Assembly (NCBI GenBank): GCA_029834535.1
Contig: JAQMWT010000587.1
Span: 105,240-169,239, forward strand
Length of the DNA stretch: 64,000 nucleotides
Source: Chrysophaeum taylorii
Taxonomy: Eukaryota; Sar; Pelagophyceae; Pelagomonadales; Pelagomonadaceae
Direction of reading: 5' to 3'
Shown here in pieces: positions 20,301 through 30,115 of this stretch. Below the pieces are notes generated by a model. It did no database searches. It was not told where the DNA came from and was given only the letters and a program-made list of their open reading frames with translations. The position numbers and the translations under genes were made by a program. Position 1 is the stretch's first letter; each line of letters begins with the position of its first letter.

Positions 20301-22109
20301 TCAGTGGGTTTGGCTCGCGGCGTGACCAACGAATGGGATGTGGGCGTCGAGGGGGAAATGGTCCTGGAGGTCGTTGAAGGCGGCGAGAAGTGCCGTGGTG
20401 GTGGTCAAGGCGGCGGAGACATCGGCGGGGGTCAGGTCGTTGGGGGCGCGGAGGAGATCGGCGAAGAGGTCGACGACGAGGAGTCTGACCTCGGCCGAGT
20501 TCCAGGTGTAGGAGGGGGCGTGGGTGCCGGCGAGATGTCTCGGGGAGCGGTGCTTGGGATTGTCCAAGCAGAACCTGTCCATGGCCTCCAATACGGGGAC
20601 GGCCCCAGCGTCGCGGACTTGACGCGAGTAGCCTCGACGCGCGAGGACGCGGAGGAGGTTGATGCACTCGCCGCCGGGGCAACTGTCGCCGGCGGCCCAG
20701 TAGGTATTTCGTGCGTCGACGACGTTTTTTTTGTGGTGGTGGTGGGGCCAGTCGCGGACGCAGGGCGGGTCGGAGAGGGTTTTGATGAGGTCGGGGATTG
20801 CGTCGGCGAGGAGGGCCAAGGCGTTCGGATGGTCGACGAGGGCATCGTCGACGTCGGGGTCGACGCAGGACATTGGATTGACCTGGAAGATGTCGGCGAG
20901 GAGGCAAACGGAGACGTTCGCGACGGTGAGGAAGGCGTCGTCCTCGTTGAAGCGGCGCGCCCGGCCGGTGCGGACGTGGTGGACGAGGGCGGAGATCGCC
21001 CCCGGAGCGCGCTGGATGCGGGCCGCTCGGGTTCTGGTGAGGACGTCGCCGTCGTCGCGGGGCACGGCCGTCACCAGCAGGCTGAGGAGGAGGTCGAACG
21101 CGTCTTCGCTGCCGTCCCGCTGCTCCTCGTCGGCGTCGTCGTCCCAGGGGAGGAAGGCCGCGCACATTTCGATGGTGCGTGCCGAGCCCAGGACGCTCAA
21201 GCTCGCCGCGCCGAGTTCGGCGGCGTACGAGTGGCCGGCGAGCGACGAGAGCGCCGAAAGCGCGAGCCGCCGTTCGCGCGCCGGTCGCGCGCCGTCGGCG
21301 GCGACGTCGACCGCGCTCCGCACGAAGGTCGCGTCGATCGCCGCCGTGAATATTGCTGGAAAGGCGGCCCGCATCGCGCGCACGTCCTCTTCCTTCTGCG
21401 AGGCTGCGCGTCTGTCGTCGGCGTCGCCAAAGTCGGCAAAATCGCCGCAGAGCGCCGCCGCGCACCGCAGGGCCTCGCACCTCGTCTCGCTCTCGACGTG
21501 GGGCGACGAGAACACGAGTCGACACTCCCGCGGCGCCCCGAGCTCGAAGAGCGTGCGCGCGGCGTCGAGCCTCGCGAGCTCGCCGGAGACCGTCGTTTCG
21601 TCGTCGTCGTCGTCGGGCGACTCGCCGGAATCGCCCGCGAGCGACCGCAGCGCGACCAGCGTCGCGCGCGCCTCGTCGGTGTGGTCCTCCGCGAGGGCCC
21701 GCACGAGGACGTCGACGGCCCCGGCCTCGCACAGCTGCCACCGGTTCTCCGACCGTCCCGCCGCGACCGCCGCCGCCACCGTCGCCGCGCCCCGCCGACT
21801 CGAGAGCGCCCAAGAAGACGCGCTGGGTCCGCCGCGTTGGATGGCCTTGACGAGAAACACGGCCCCGCGCGGCGACAGCTTGAGGCCCGCCGGCCTCCGG
21901 GCCATGTGCCCGGGCCACGCCAGCCGCCGGCAGGCGACGCACGTCGCCGATACGGCCGCGAGGTCGCGAGCGTCCAGCCCGCACCACGCGGCGGGCATGC
22001 TGTCGAACAACCACTGGACGCGCGTGCTCGACCCGAAGAACTGCTGGCTCCGCGGCGGTTCCTGCTGCTGCTGCTTCTTCTTCAAAGGGGGCGCCTGACC
22101 CACCTCCAT
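20301..22109 (-). CDS. ARM-like helical-repeat protein, possible F-box
   Basis: About 602 residues starting at the ATG at 22109 (MEVGQAPPLKKK). Near residues 35-75, LDARDLAAVSATCVACRRLA resembles an F-box. The remainder is a series of Ala/Leu-rich helical pairs (for example ALVHHVRTGRARRF and INLLRVLARRGYSRQ), as in armadillo/HEAT folds, with acidic loops (SPDDDDDETT). F-box plus ARM proteins recruit substrates to SCF ubiquitin ligases; that role is inference here. Without a search the family is unassigned. It converges toward the gene-poor interval and is followed upstream by the coactosin gene in the same direction. Confidence 0.65.
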   Translation of the reverse strand: MEVGQAPPLKKKQQQQEPPRSQQFFGSSTRVQWLFDSMPAAWCGLDARDLAAVSATCVACRRLAWPGHMARRPAGLKLSPRGAVFLVKAIQRGGPSASSWALSSRRGAATVAAAVAAGRSENRWQLCEAGAVDVLVRALAEDHTDEARATLVALRSLAGDSGESPDDDDDETTVSGELARLDAARTLFELGAPRECRLVFSSPHVESETRCEALRCAAALCGDFADFGDADDRRAASQKEEDVRAMRAAFPAIFTAAIDATFVRSAVDVAADGARPARERRLALSALSSLAGHSYAAELGAASLSVLGSARTIEMCAAFLPWDDDADEEQRDGSEDAFDLLLSLLVTAVPRDDGDVLTRTRAARIQRAPGAISALVHHVRTGRARRFNEDDAFLTVANVSVCLLADIFQVNPMSCVDPDVDDALVDHPNALALLADAIPDLIKTLSDPPCVRDWPHHHHKKNVVDARNTYWAAGDSCPGGECINLLRVLARRGYSRQVRDAGAVPVLEAMDRFCLDNPKHRSPRHLAGTHAPSYTWNSAEVRLLVVDLFADLLRAPNDLTPADVSAALTTTTALLAAFNDLQDHFPLDAHIPFVGHAASQTH

Positions 22110-22253
22110 AATAATACGGTTTATTGGTGTGTCTAACGGAATTAATAACCTTCTATGTTTCACTTATATAGTTGTTCGTAATAAAGCGGGGCTCGGCCCC
22201 TCGCTTTCTTGCGTGCACGATGTCAATGAACGTCGCCTGCTTCTTCCTCCCCA

Positions 22254-22973
22254 CTAGCCGCTCGCCATCGTCTCGGCCTTGCAGTTGGAGCCGATGCCGA
22301 GGCCGTAGAAGTCGTCGGGGACGAAGACGTCCTTCTCGAACTCGTAGCCGTTAGGCTTGTGAGCCCCCGTGGCCGCCTGGAGACGCTTGACGAGCTCCCT
22401 CTCGACGAGGTCGGTGTCGAGGTCCTCGACCGTGACGTCGAGGTGGGCCGAGTGGATGGCCTCCTTGACCGCGCCCTTGTGGGTCGGCATCCGCGCCTTC
22501 TTCATCGCCGAGGCGCCGCTCGGCGAGTGTTGCACGAAGACGAACTTGGGCCGCTTGCAGACGATATTGCCGCGGTCGTCGACACCGAGGCACCTAAAGC
22601 CGCCCCAGGCGACGGCGTCGGCGGGAAGCTCGGCCTTGAAGGCGGCGAGGCCGCCCGTGCCGACGCTTTTCATCTCGAGCGACTTGCCGTTTGCCGCGTA
22701 GGTCGCCACCACGAAGGTCTCCTCCTTGTCGTCGGCGAGGACCTTGTTCCAGGCGTCGAAGATCTCGGGGGGCACCGCGAGGATCTTCTTGCCATTGTTG
22801 TTGCCGCCCCCCGAGAAGTGCTTGACCTTGGGGCCCGCGCCGGGCGCGTTCAAGCCGAATCCCCCGCCCGCGCCGGCACCGTAGGCCGCCGTGTTCTCCA
22901 CAATCCCGAGCTTGAGGGACTTCTGCTCCGCAGCGGCACGGCTTCCAGCGGCCTTGGCCATCATCTCCGACAT
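22254..22973 (-). CDS. Coactosin-like ADF-H domain protein
   Basis: About 239 residues from the ATG at 22973 (MSEMMAKAAGSRAA). The first ~65 residues are Gly/Ala-rich (AYGAGAGGGFGLNAPGAG). The rest is an ADF-homology domain closest in look to coactosin: FDAWNKVLADDKEETFVVAT, then RPKFVFVQHSPSGASAMKKA, RMPTHKGAVKEAI and VTVEDLDTDLVERELVKRLQ. Proteins of this family bind F-actin and are cytoplasmic. The start lies 94 bp from the divergent JmjC gene. Confidence 0.8.
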   Translation of the reverse strand: MSEMMAKAAGSRAAAEQKSLKLGIVENTAAYGAGAGGGFGLNAPGAGPKVKHFSGGGNNNGKKILAVPPEIFDAWNKVLADDKEETFVVATYAANGKSLEMKSVGTGGLAAFKAELPADAVAWGGFRCLGVDDRGNIVCKRPKFVFVQHSPSGASAMKKARMPTHKGAVKEAIHSAHLDVTVEDLDTDLVERELVKRLQAATGAHKPNGYEFEKDVFVPDDFYGLGIGSNCKAETMASG

Positions 22974-23067
22974 GATGATGCTTTCGCGCAACGCGGGAAA
23001 TCAGAGGCAGAAATTTGTATGGCTCGCAAAGATATGTAGTATTAGGGTAAGTAGTATAATAAGTGAC
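22974..23067. promoter_or_regulatory. Shared divergent promoter interval
   Basis: Only 94 bp separate the start codons of the coactosin-like gene (minus) and the JmjC-type gene (plus). Both promoters and 5' leaders must overlap here or extend into coding sequence. No TATA box is evident; GTAGTATTAGGGTAAGTAGT contains a small direct repeat. Confidence 0.45.
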
Positions 23068-24276
23068 ATGGCCAGCCACCTCCGGCGCCAACGACGACGC
23101 CCCCGCGGCTACGCGGGTTACCGGTGCCGCCGAGGCGTCGAGCGGATCGTGGAGGTCGCCGCGCCGCTCGCACACAGCCCGCGGAATTTCTTCGCGCGGT
23201 TCGTGGCGCGCCGGCGACCCTGCGTCTTGCGGTCGTTCGCGTACTTCGCAGACCTCGGGATAGTCTCGTCGCACGTCGGCGACCCCGCGGGCTTTTGCGG
23301 GGCCCTCCGGCGAATCGCGGGCGACGCGATGGTCCGCGTGGAGGTCCGCTGCCTCCAAGGCCCGCGACCCTTCGGACTCGGAAGGGAGCGTCGCGTGCGC
23401 TTGAAGCGATTCCTCGATCGCGCGACGCGACGAGCACGACGCGCCGAGCCCTGCGAATGGTATTTGACGACGCAGGATCTCGACGAAGACGAGGAGGGCC
23501 GCCCGAGTCTCGCGGCGATGCCGAGCGCGGCGCTCCTGACACACGGCGGGTGCCCGCTCCGGCCCCCGGTACTCCCGACTCTAATTCCTGCCAACTTCAA
23601 CCTCTGGATCGGCGCGGCCGCCGATCTGGACTCGTCGGGCCTCCACCACGACTTTCACGACAACTTGCTCGTGCTCGTGTGCGGCGCGAAGCGCCTCCGG
23701 CTCTGGGACCCGTCTCGGACCCGCGACCTTCGTCCCGCTGGCGGCGCCCCGCGACGCGTCTTCCCCAACGGACGCATCGTCTACGCCTCGCGACCCCGCG
23801 TCAGGCAGGATGGCCGCGACAGGGATGCCGACGAAGCCAGCCGCATTGCCCGATGCCTCGACGAGGCGGACGATGACGACGACATCGACCGACTCCTCGA
23901 CCGAGCCCTCGATATCGAGACGACGACGACGACGACGAAGACGAAGACTTCCGCCCGGGAAAGGATGGGCCCCCCGGACAATTTCGCGCGGCTTCCGACG
24001 ACGACGGCGGCGCGCACACTCCCGCGCCTCCGGGCGGTCGACCTCCGACCCGGGGACGCGATATTTATCCCCGCGGGCTGGTGGCACGACGTCCAGAGCC
24101 GAGGCGGTCTCCACGCGGCATTTAACTACTGGTTTCACCCCCCCGACACCCCCTCTTTTTCTCGCCCCTACGCCTCCAACTTCTGGCACGCCGACTTCCA
24201 GACTCGCCTCAAGGACGACCCCCTCGTCCGTGCCGCCTCAGGCTTATTATTTTCTAGTAAAAGTAGGGTCGGATAA
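23068..24276 (+). CDS. JmjC/cupin-8-type 2OG oxygenase
   Basis: About 402 residues from the ATG at 23068. The core double-stranded beta-helix shows the iron ligands: DSSGLHHDFHDNLLVLVCGA supplies the H-x-D and LRPGDAIFIPAGWWHDV the distal His; GLHAAFNYWFHPP closes the domain. PCVLRSFAYFADLG near residue 50 is the usual N-terminal lead-in of JmjC-type hydroxylases. A 60-residue acidic, Thr-rich insertion (EADDDDDID, TTTTTTKTKT) sits between the ligands, likely a surface loop. Relatives hydroxylate proteins or demethylate histones; the target is unknown. The start is 94 bp from the divergent coactosin gene. Confidence 0.8.
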   Translation: MASHLRRQRRRPRGYAGYRCRRGVERIVEVAAPLAHSPRNFFARFVARRRPCVLRSFAYFADLGIVSSHVGDPAGFCGALRRIAGDAMVRVEVRCLQGPRPFGLGRERRVRLKRFLDRATRRARRAEPCEWYLTTQDLDEDEEGRPSLAAMPSAALLTHGGCPLRPPVLPTLIPANFNLWIGAAADLDSSGLHHDFHDNLLVLVCGAKRLRLWDPSRTRDLRPAGGAPRRVFPNGRIVYASRPRVRQDGRDRDADEASRIARCLDEADDDDDIDRLLDRALDIETTTTTTKTKTSARERMGPPDNFARLPTTTAARTLPRLRAVDLRPGDAIFIPAGWWHDVQSRGGLHAAFNYWFHPPDTPSFSRPYASNFWHADFQTRLKDDPLVRAASGLLFSSKSRVG

Positions 24277-24639
24277 TAATGTCCTGCGAAGGGAAGTCGG
24301 TAGCTCTCGAATTGCTGCAGGGGAGTGGGGTGTTTTAGCCTTTCGGGGGAGGCCGCCCGGGTGGCTCTACTCTGCACGATGGCATCGGCTGAAAATACAA
24401 CATCCGGCGGAATGTCTGTGGGCCCAACAAGGGTCGTGCGGCCGTTCAGGCGGCGCATTTGCGCGCTGGGGCCACTTCTATTGCCCTAGTCTTCCCGCTG
24501 GGCGTCCACGCGGAACGCCGTCGTTGAGGCCCGCGAATGCAGCTATGCTACCTCGTCGTCGACGTCTATTGCATCCTCCTACCCCTCCTCCTCGTCGTCG
24601 CCGTATTCGTTGTCCTCGGACACGAAGCGCCAGGAAGCT
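24277..24639. other. Intergenic, no gene seen
   Basis: GC-moderate sequence following the JmjC stop. Short open frames only. It separates that gene from the decayed minus-strand region. Confidence 0.45.
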
Positions 24640-27115
24640 GGCATGGAGCCGTTGAAGAAGGTAGGGAGGTTCGCACTTAGCCACCCGCTGAAAAACCGTC
24701 GTCGTAGGAAACGAAGTTTCAACCCAGCCCGAGTTTCTTACGACCGTCCTTGGAGTTTTCTTCGGATACCACCTGGGTATCCAGAGCAACCGGGATGATC
24801 CGACAACTCCCAGAGAAAACCGCGGCGCGCGACCCAACCAACGCCACGTCGATCGTCGGTAGCTTCGAGCAGCTACTCGTTGTCCGCATCCCCTTCCTCG
24901 GCTGGCGAGACGCGCGGCACTCCTCAACCTTGGCCTTGACCTCGTCAACGCTCAAGTGCCGCCTCGCGTCGAGTGTGAGACGCTGGGTCGTCGTGGTTTC
25001 GAACACTGGCAGCTGACGTCGACGCTCGCCCGGGACCACAACAACAACCAACTCGCAGGAGTTGGTCTTGATATGTTAAAAGACGTACTTGAGGTGCGCG
25101 GTGAGGAATTCGACGTTGGCCTTGGGACCGTCCTGGCGATCTCGCCCATGCCCATGCCGACGATGCACCTCTCGATGTTCACCACGAGGACGTTCGACCG
25201 CGTCGCGTCGCTCTGGAGCTGCTTAAGTGCCGCGTCGAGTCGCCCTTTGACCGTCGAGAGCAGGGTCCTCCCGAAGAGGGCAAGCTCGTCGACGACACTT
25301 TCGACTTTCATGGCCTCCAGGGCCTTGGCGTAGTCGTACATCTGGCGCTCGGCATTCTTGACAGCCGCGGCGGCACAACGGCGATGGTGTTCGTTCCATC
25401 GCCGCCTCCCGGCGCGCGGCAGCCTGCGCCTCGTGGTTCTGTCGACCACGACGAGCCACCTCCATCAACGCTCCTTGAAAATCGTCGCTGAGCGTGGCGA
25501 GGCGTCATCCATCAAATCGATCACGCGTGCTAGACGACTTCGTCGTCGTTCGACCAGCGACCTCGTCGGCGACGCATCGCTGGCGCTTGGTCACAAAAAA
25601 TCTTCACGGCGCGGAAGAAGACGTGGTCTGGTTGGTACGAGACGACCCCGGCGCAGCATTCGACGCTCATGTCGAAGGAGGCGGCGTGGTAATACTTCAA
25701 GGTGCCAAACTCGCCCTTGACCTCGCTCGAGTTCCGCCGCGCGCAATCGAAGGCCATCTGGAGCTCCGACGTCTGGTTGACCGCCGCCGCGAGGTCGCCG
25801 TCGCCAACGTAGCGCATAAACTGCCCCTCTCGAGCGTGCGGCGCATGCCGCGGCCCCAGGCCCGGGGCGCGTCGAGCATGGTCTTGGTCTCTGGATGATT
25901 GGCAGGAGAGTAGAGCCGCGCCCGAACGGCCGCGACACCGTGGATTGTGAACTGGCCGTCGACGAACAGCTTCGCCGACCCCGCCCGCATCTCGAGGAAG
26001 TCGGCGTGTGTGGCGATCTCGGTGTCGGAGGCTTCGTATTCGACGGTCGCGAAGACGTGCGGACTATCTGGCAGACTCTGAAGAAGGCTTGCGCTCGCTC
26101 GGGAACCGTCGCAGCAACGGCTCCGTAGCGCTCCTGGTGAACTCGACGAACGAGCGGAGCGCTCGACGGAGCGCTCGATCGAGGTCGCCAAACCGATCGG
26201 CGATCGCCTTGGCCTCGCCTGCCGCTCTCTGGTCGGAGATATCGTACGCGCAGAGCATCCAATTCTCCATCTAACGCGGCGTTTGAAGCGAACCTGGGTG
26301 GTGGCTATCTCTTTGCCGTCGAACGGCGACGCGTCCGTCACCGCGTCGACGAAGTCACCGTAGACCAGCGCGAGGGTGACGGCAGCCTCGTGAAGGACAC
26401 CCATCTTCGAACGCAGGTCGCGAATGAAGCGTTCGGACTTGAGCTCCATGTCGCTCGCCTGCTCCGGGCTGACGACGGCCTCGACGACTGAGGCCAGGAA
26501 CTCGGGGATTTCCGGCGCAATCCGCGAGGCGAGCAGTTTCATACGCGGCACCCTGAGCTTCGATTCCCACGGCATGCCCTTGTCGGATCTCTTGCCGGAC
26601 GGCTTCCACGGGATCAACACTTCGGCGTTCTACTTCTCGAGCGCTTCGACCCGCGCCCAGAGCCGCTCTCGATCTCCTCCTTGGCCTGGACGCGCAGCCA
26701 CGAGCTCGATCTCCGTTTGCTTCGCCTTCTGGTTGACGGCGGCGTATTTGTCCTTGAGTTGTCGCATGGCTCGAGGGTCCGATTTATCTTCAGTCGGTTC
26801 CTCGTCCGCGCCTCGGCCGCCACCACAGCTAATGCTTCCGCCTCCTTTGACTGGGCGCGTTGAGCTCGCCGATGGACTGCTGCACCTTCGCGGCGGCATC
26901 GTCGCGGCCGCGCTACTTCTCACCCGCGGCAACTAGGCGCTCGTTCCGGACCCAGAATCGCCCCTCCCGACGTGCGGCATCCAGAACCTCGTCCTCGTAC
27001 TCCTGCTCAGCCTCGAAACGACCCGCCTCGGCCTTAGCCAAATCCGTCTCGGCATCGAGAGCCTCGGCGTGGGCTTGATTCCGCTCGCGCTCGGCTGCGG
27101 CAGCACGCCCTTCTT
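24640..27115 (-). pseudogene. Decayed coiled-coil protein gene, multiple frameshifts
   Basis: Protein-like stretches in changing minus-strand frames can be read in order from 27115 downward. First come coiled-coil heptads (ALDAETDLAKAEAGRFEAEQ; AMRQLKDKYAAVNQKAKQTE). A globular part follows (WESKLRVPRMKLLASRIAPE; FIRDLRSKMGVLHEAAVTLA; DASPFDGKEIATTQVRF). Then come NWMLCAYDISDQRAAGEAKA, FATVEYEASDTEIATHADFL, MAFDCARRNSSEVKGEFGTL and LDARRHLSVDEVKAKVEECR. In-frame stops (near 26932 and 26630) and frame changes every 100-300 bp rule out a working gene, and the breaks do not match the tiny introns seen elsewhere. A coiled coil followed by this kind of domain recalls multicopy transposon-like families in algal genomes, but that is only a guess. 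Confidence 0.45.
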
Positions 27116-27909
27116 ACGACGCGTTGGCTGTCTAGAGACTGTTGACGATGACTGTTGACGATGTTGTCCTTCTTAGCTCTAACTGCTTTCGAAGCCAGGG
27201 CTAGGACGGGCTGGGCACATCGGTTGGACGAGGTTGAAGCGGGAGTCGCGCGCTTCTGTGCGCCGCCTCTTGGCGCGCCGAGGGACCACTATTCTCCTTC
27301 TCTGCTTTCACGCGAACACCGGCAAGGCCAACATTGACCACCGCTTATCGACAACGTAAGGTGAGCGTCACCGTATCCGTCCCGATTTCGCAATGCATTT
27401 TGTGAACCACCCCCAACCCCTCTCGTTCACTCTTTGACCGCTCGAATAGTCGCGAACGACGTACGCCTTGTCGGCAGGCCGAATCCGCATCTTGACGTAC
27501 TTGGTCAGAGCGTCCGAGATGTGTGCGAGAATAGCTCACACCTACGCGTATCGCGGGCGCAAAGTCTCGCCAACAAGAGGGTGAGCAAACAATAAAGTCG
27601 TTGTGCTGCCAGCAGGTCCCGTGATGTTCATTATGCGTCCTTAGGTCGAGCGGCTCTCCCAAACGTCGCTCAAGCTTGGCAAAAAACGCACTCTCCGTCA
27701 AGCAGAACGAACTATGCGTCTCTGGCGGCTTTCAAGCGCTTCCCTGGCGGATCCGTAGCGTCGGGAGCGTCGGTAGGCTGATCCCCGACGTCCATAGAAA
27801 TTCCCATCACGGCTCTTTCGAAGCACGTGTCCTAACAGTGGTGGTGGTAAGGTTTTTTTTTTTCGTGCCACGTTGTGGTTGTACATCGTCAGAGACAGAT
27901 CATATCACA
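27116..27909. other. Relic-bearing interval before PGR5
   Basis: A minus-strand stretch at about 27345-27700 has protein-like phrases in two frames (HISDALTKYVKMRIRPADKA; GEPLDLRTHNEHHGTCWQHN) and is probably another fragment of the decayed region. The last ~100 bp, with a poly-T run near 27851, should contain the PGR5 promoter. Confidence 0.35.
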
Positions 27910-28288
27910 ATGACGCGCCTCGTCCTCCTCGCTCTCGCCGGCGCAGCCCTCGCGTTCCAGCCTCAGCCCGCGATGACGCCTCTAAGACGAACGCATCGTC
28001 CCTCGCGGCTCCCCGTTTCGATGGGCAAGACGGCCAAGTTTGGGATCTTCTCCCCCGCCGTCTACGCCGGCCGCGTCGTTTTGGGGGACAAGCGCCTCGA
28101 GAAGCTTCGTGGCAAGGGCATCTCGCTCCACTCCCAGGCGATCACCGAATTCTGCCTCTTCGTCGGCGCGACGGTACGTCATTTTCTCGCCACTCAAAAA
28201 AACTCGCGCGCCCTCGCAGCCTAAGACGCGCGGCTTGCTCATCAAGAAGGCAAAGACCAACGGCGACACCCTCGGATTCCTCGTCTAA
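27910..28288 (+). CDS. PGR5: PGR5, plastid cyclic electron-flow protein
   Basis: Exon 1 is 27910-28173 and exon 2 is 28220-28288, with a 46-nt GT-AG intron between. The product has 110 residues. The first ~17 are a signal peptide ending ALA-F (LALAGAALAFQPQP), followed by an Arg/Pro-rich transit-like segment; this bipartite presequence is standard for plastids of secondary red origin. The mature part has the PGR5 signature: KRLEKLRGKGISLHSQAITE, then FCLFVGAT and, after the splice, LLIKKAKTNGDTLGFLV. PGR5 regulates cyclic electron flow around photosystem I and the proton gradient. The intact splice joins GAT to PKTRG. Confidence 0.92.
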
Positions 28289-28349
28289 GCGGGGCCTCGG
28301 TCGTTACGACTTTCGATTCGACGAATTAAATAGATAATAAGGGGCACTT

Positions 28350-29966
28350 CTATTTCTTCTTCTCCGCCGAGGCGGCGGCGGCGAAAGTCGCGACCATCGA
28401 TGCAAAAGTCTCGTCTTGGCGACTGTGTCGTCCTTTAGGTGTCTCGATCGAGGAGCGCTCCGCGAGAAGGCGCGGCTTCTTTACTTTGGGCGCCGCGGCG
28501 TCGAAGTCGTCGTCGTCGTCGCCGTCGTCGTCATACTTTTTGTGCTGTCGTCGCAAGACGAGACTCGCCCAGTGGTCCGGATCGACCGACTTGACAAACT
28601 TCCGCGCGAAGAGGCACGACCCGAAGCGGTCCAGGAGGTCGGCCGTGAGATTTTCGAACTGCTCGGGGTGCGAGGCACCGGGCGGCCACGAGGAAAAGGT
28701 CGCAGCTCGTCGGGCCACGGAATCGCCGCAAACATCGATCTTGGTCGCGAGGACCGTGGCAAAATATAGCTCTTCGGGTGCGAAGGCGTTCTCGAACGAC
28801 CGCCACAAAGGTCTCCCTCGTCGCTCCGCCTCGGCTTCCGCTCCCAGCACGAGCTCGGCGTGGCGTCGCGCGAGCGAGATCCAGCCGGGGACAGCCTTGA
28901 CGACGCGCGCGCCGTCCTCTACCTTGTCCCATTGTCGCTCGCGCACCCATCTGTTGGGCGGTCGTTTCTGGACTTCGCCCAAAAACGACTGCGTCCCGCA
29001 AAGTGCGCTCGAGCACGCCTGGACCGACCGCACCGGCAAGCAGCTCTCGGTGCCGAAGACGATCGCGGACGCGCGTCCTTTCAACGCCGCTTTGGTCAGG
29101 GCGAGCATCGCCCGCACGAGCCGTATGTCGTTCCACTCGGGCGCAAAGGTAAGAGGCAAGGCGTGTTTCGAGGCCCACGGCGACAGCTTCTCGGGGTGCT
29201 TGGCGTGGATCCAGAGCTCGGCACCACCCGCGTCGAGCCAGCGACGCCAGACCCCTTCGTGGCGGAGCTCGTCGACGACGCACAGACAAACTGCCAACAA
29301 TTTTTTTGGGTAGGACGCGAGCATCGAGGCGAAGGATCCCGCTGGCTTCGGCGTGCCTTCGAACCGGTACCCAAACCGCCGGAGGTCCTCGGCGTACGTG
29401 GCAGAGACCTTGTCCGCGAGAGCCTGAGTGTAATACTTGGCGTAGTGCGTTTGCCGCCTTCCGTCGTTCTCGCGCGGAAGACGCCGCGGAAGGCCGTGGC
29501 GTTCGGCGAACTCGGGCCATTCCGTTTTGAGGGTTTCGAGTTTCAGCACCTCGACGTCAGCGCCGACGTACTCGACTTGCGGCGTGAAGTGACCGAGATA
29601 CTTCGCGGCAAAGTCCTCCGAGTCTTCGCGCGAAGATGACGCGCACGCCGCCTCCACGAAGTCGGGAAACGAGAGCTCCCCCAGTGGCAAGCCCCCGCTC
29701 TTCCGCCACTCGTAGTCGCTGCAGAGACGGTCGAACGGGTTCCGGACGATGGTAAATTTTGAGTACCTCCATTTGTTCGGCCACTTGCGCTCAATCAATG
29801 ACTTGAGCGCCGCGTACGGCAGGTGCTGCAACGCGTGGCCACTCGCATAATCCCGCCGGTACAGACTCGCCTCGCCCTCGCGGATCCCCAAGGCCACCGT
29901 CACGCTCGACCCCCCGGCCTTGGCGACATGGAGGAAGATGAGGCGGTGCTCGTCTGATATGGGCAT
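28350..29966 (-). CDS. Sulfotransferase fused to branching glycosyltransferase-like domain
   Basis: 538 residues, single exon. The N-terminal ~215 residues are a type-2 sulfotransferase: LIFLHVAKAGGSSVTVALG is the PAPS 5'-phosphosulfate loop, and KFTIVRNPFDRLCSDYEWRK the 3'-phosphate motif. From about residue 220, LLAVCLCVVDELRHEGVWRR, SAIVFGTESCLPVRSV and FENAFAPEELYFATVLATK resemble the core-2/I-branching glycosyltransferase (GT14-like) fold. The tail is acidic then basic (DDDGDDDDDFD, KVKKPR). No signal anchor is visible at the N-terminus, odd for a Golgi enzyme; an upstream exon could supply it. The likely job is building and sulfating a polysaccharide. The sulfotransferase assignment is firmer than the C-terminal one. 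Confidence 0.75.
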   Translation of the reverse strand: MPISDEHRLIFLHVAKAGGSSVTVALGIREGEASLYRRDYASGHALQHLPYAALKSLIERKWPNKWRYSKFTIVRNPFDRLCSDYEWRKSGGLPLGELSFPDFVEAACASSSREDSEDFAAKYLGHFTPQVEYVGADVEVLKLETLKTEWPEFAERHGLPRRLPRENDGRRQTHYAKYYTQALADKVSATYAEDLRRFGYRFEGTPKPAGSFASMLASYPKKLLAVCLCVVDELRHEGVWRRWLDAGGAELWIHAKHPEKLSPWASKHALPLTFAPEWNDIRLVRAMLALTKAALKGRASAIVFGTESCLPVRSVQACSSALCGTQSFLGEVQKRPPNRWVRERQWDKVEDGARVVKAVPGWISLARRHAELVLGAEAEAERRGRPLWRSFENAFAPEELYFATVLATKIDVCGDSVARRAATFSSWPPGASHPEQFENLTADLLDRFGSCLFARKFVKSVDPDHWASLVLRRQHKKYDDDGDDDDDFDAAAPKVKKPRLLAERSSIETPKGRHSRQDETFASMVATFAAAASAEKKK

Positions 29967-30115
29967 TTATATTCTATGATACCACTTGTTCAGATCTAAG
30001 GTGCTTTAATCATAATAAGTCGCACGCTCTTTGAGTTTACTCCTAAACCCTCGCTCCGCCCTTTAATTAACCTTTGAGTTTACTTCTTCCTTATATACCC
30101 TTACTCTTCTTCGTA

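Noticed and set aside
20304-22136. 610-residue plus-strand frame opposite the ARM-like gene
   Set aside because: Antisense shadow in GC-rich DNA; the minus frame has sensible helical periodicity and an ATG start.
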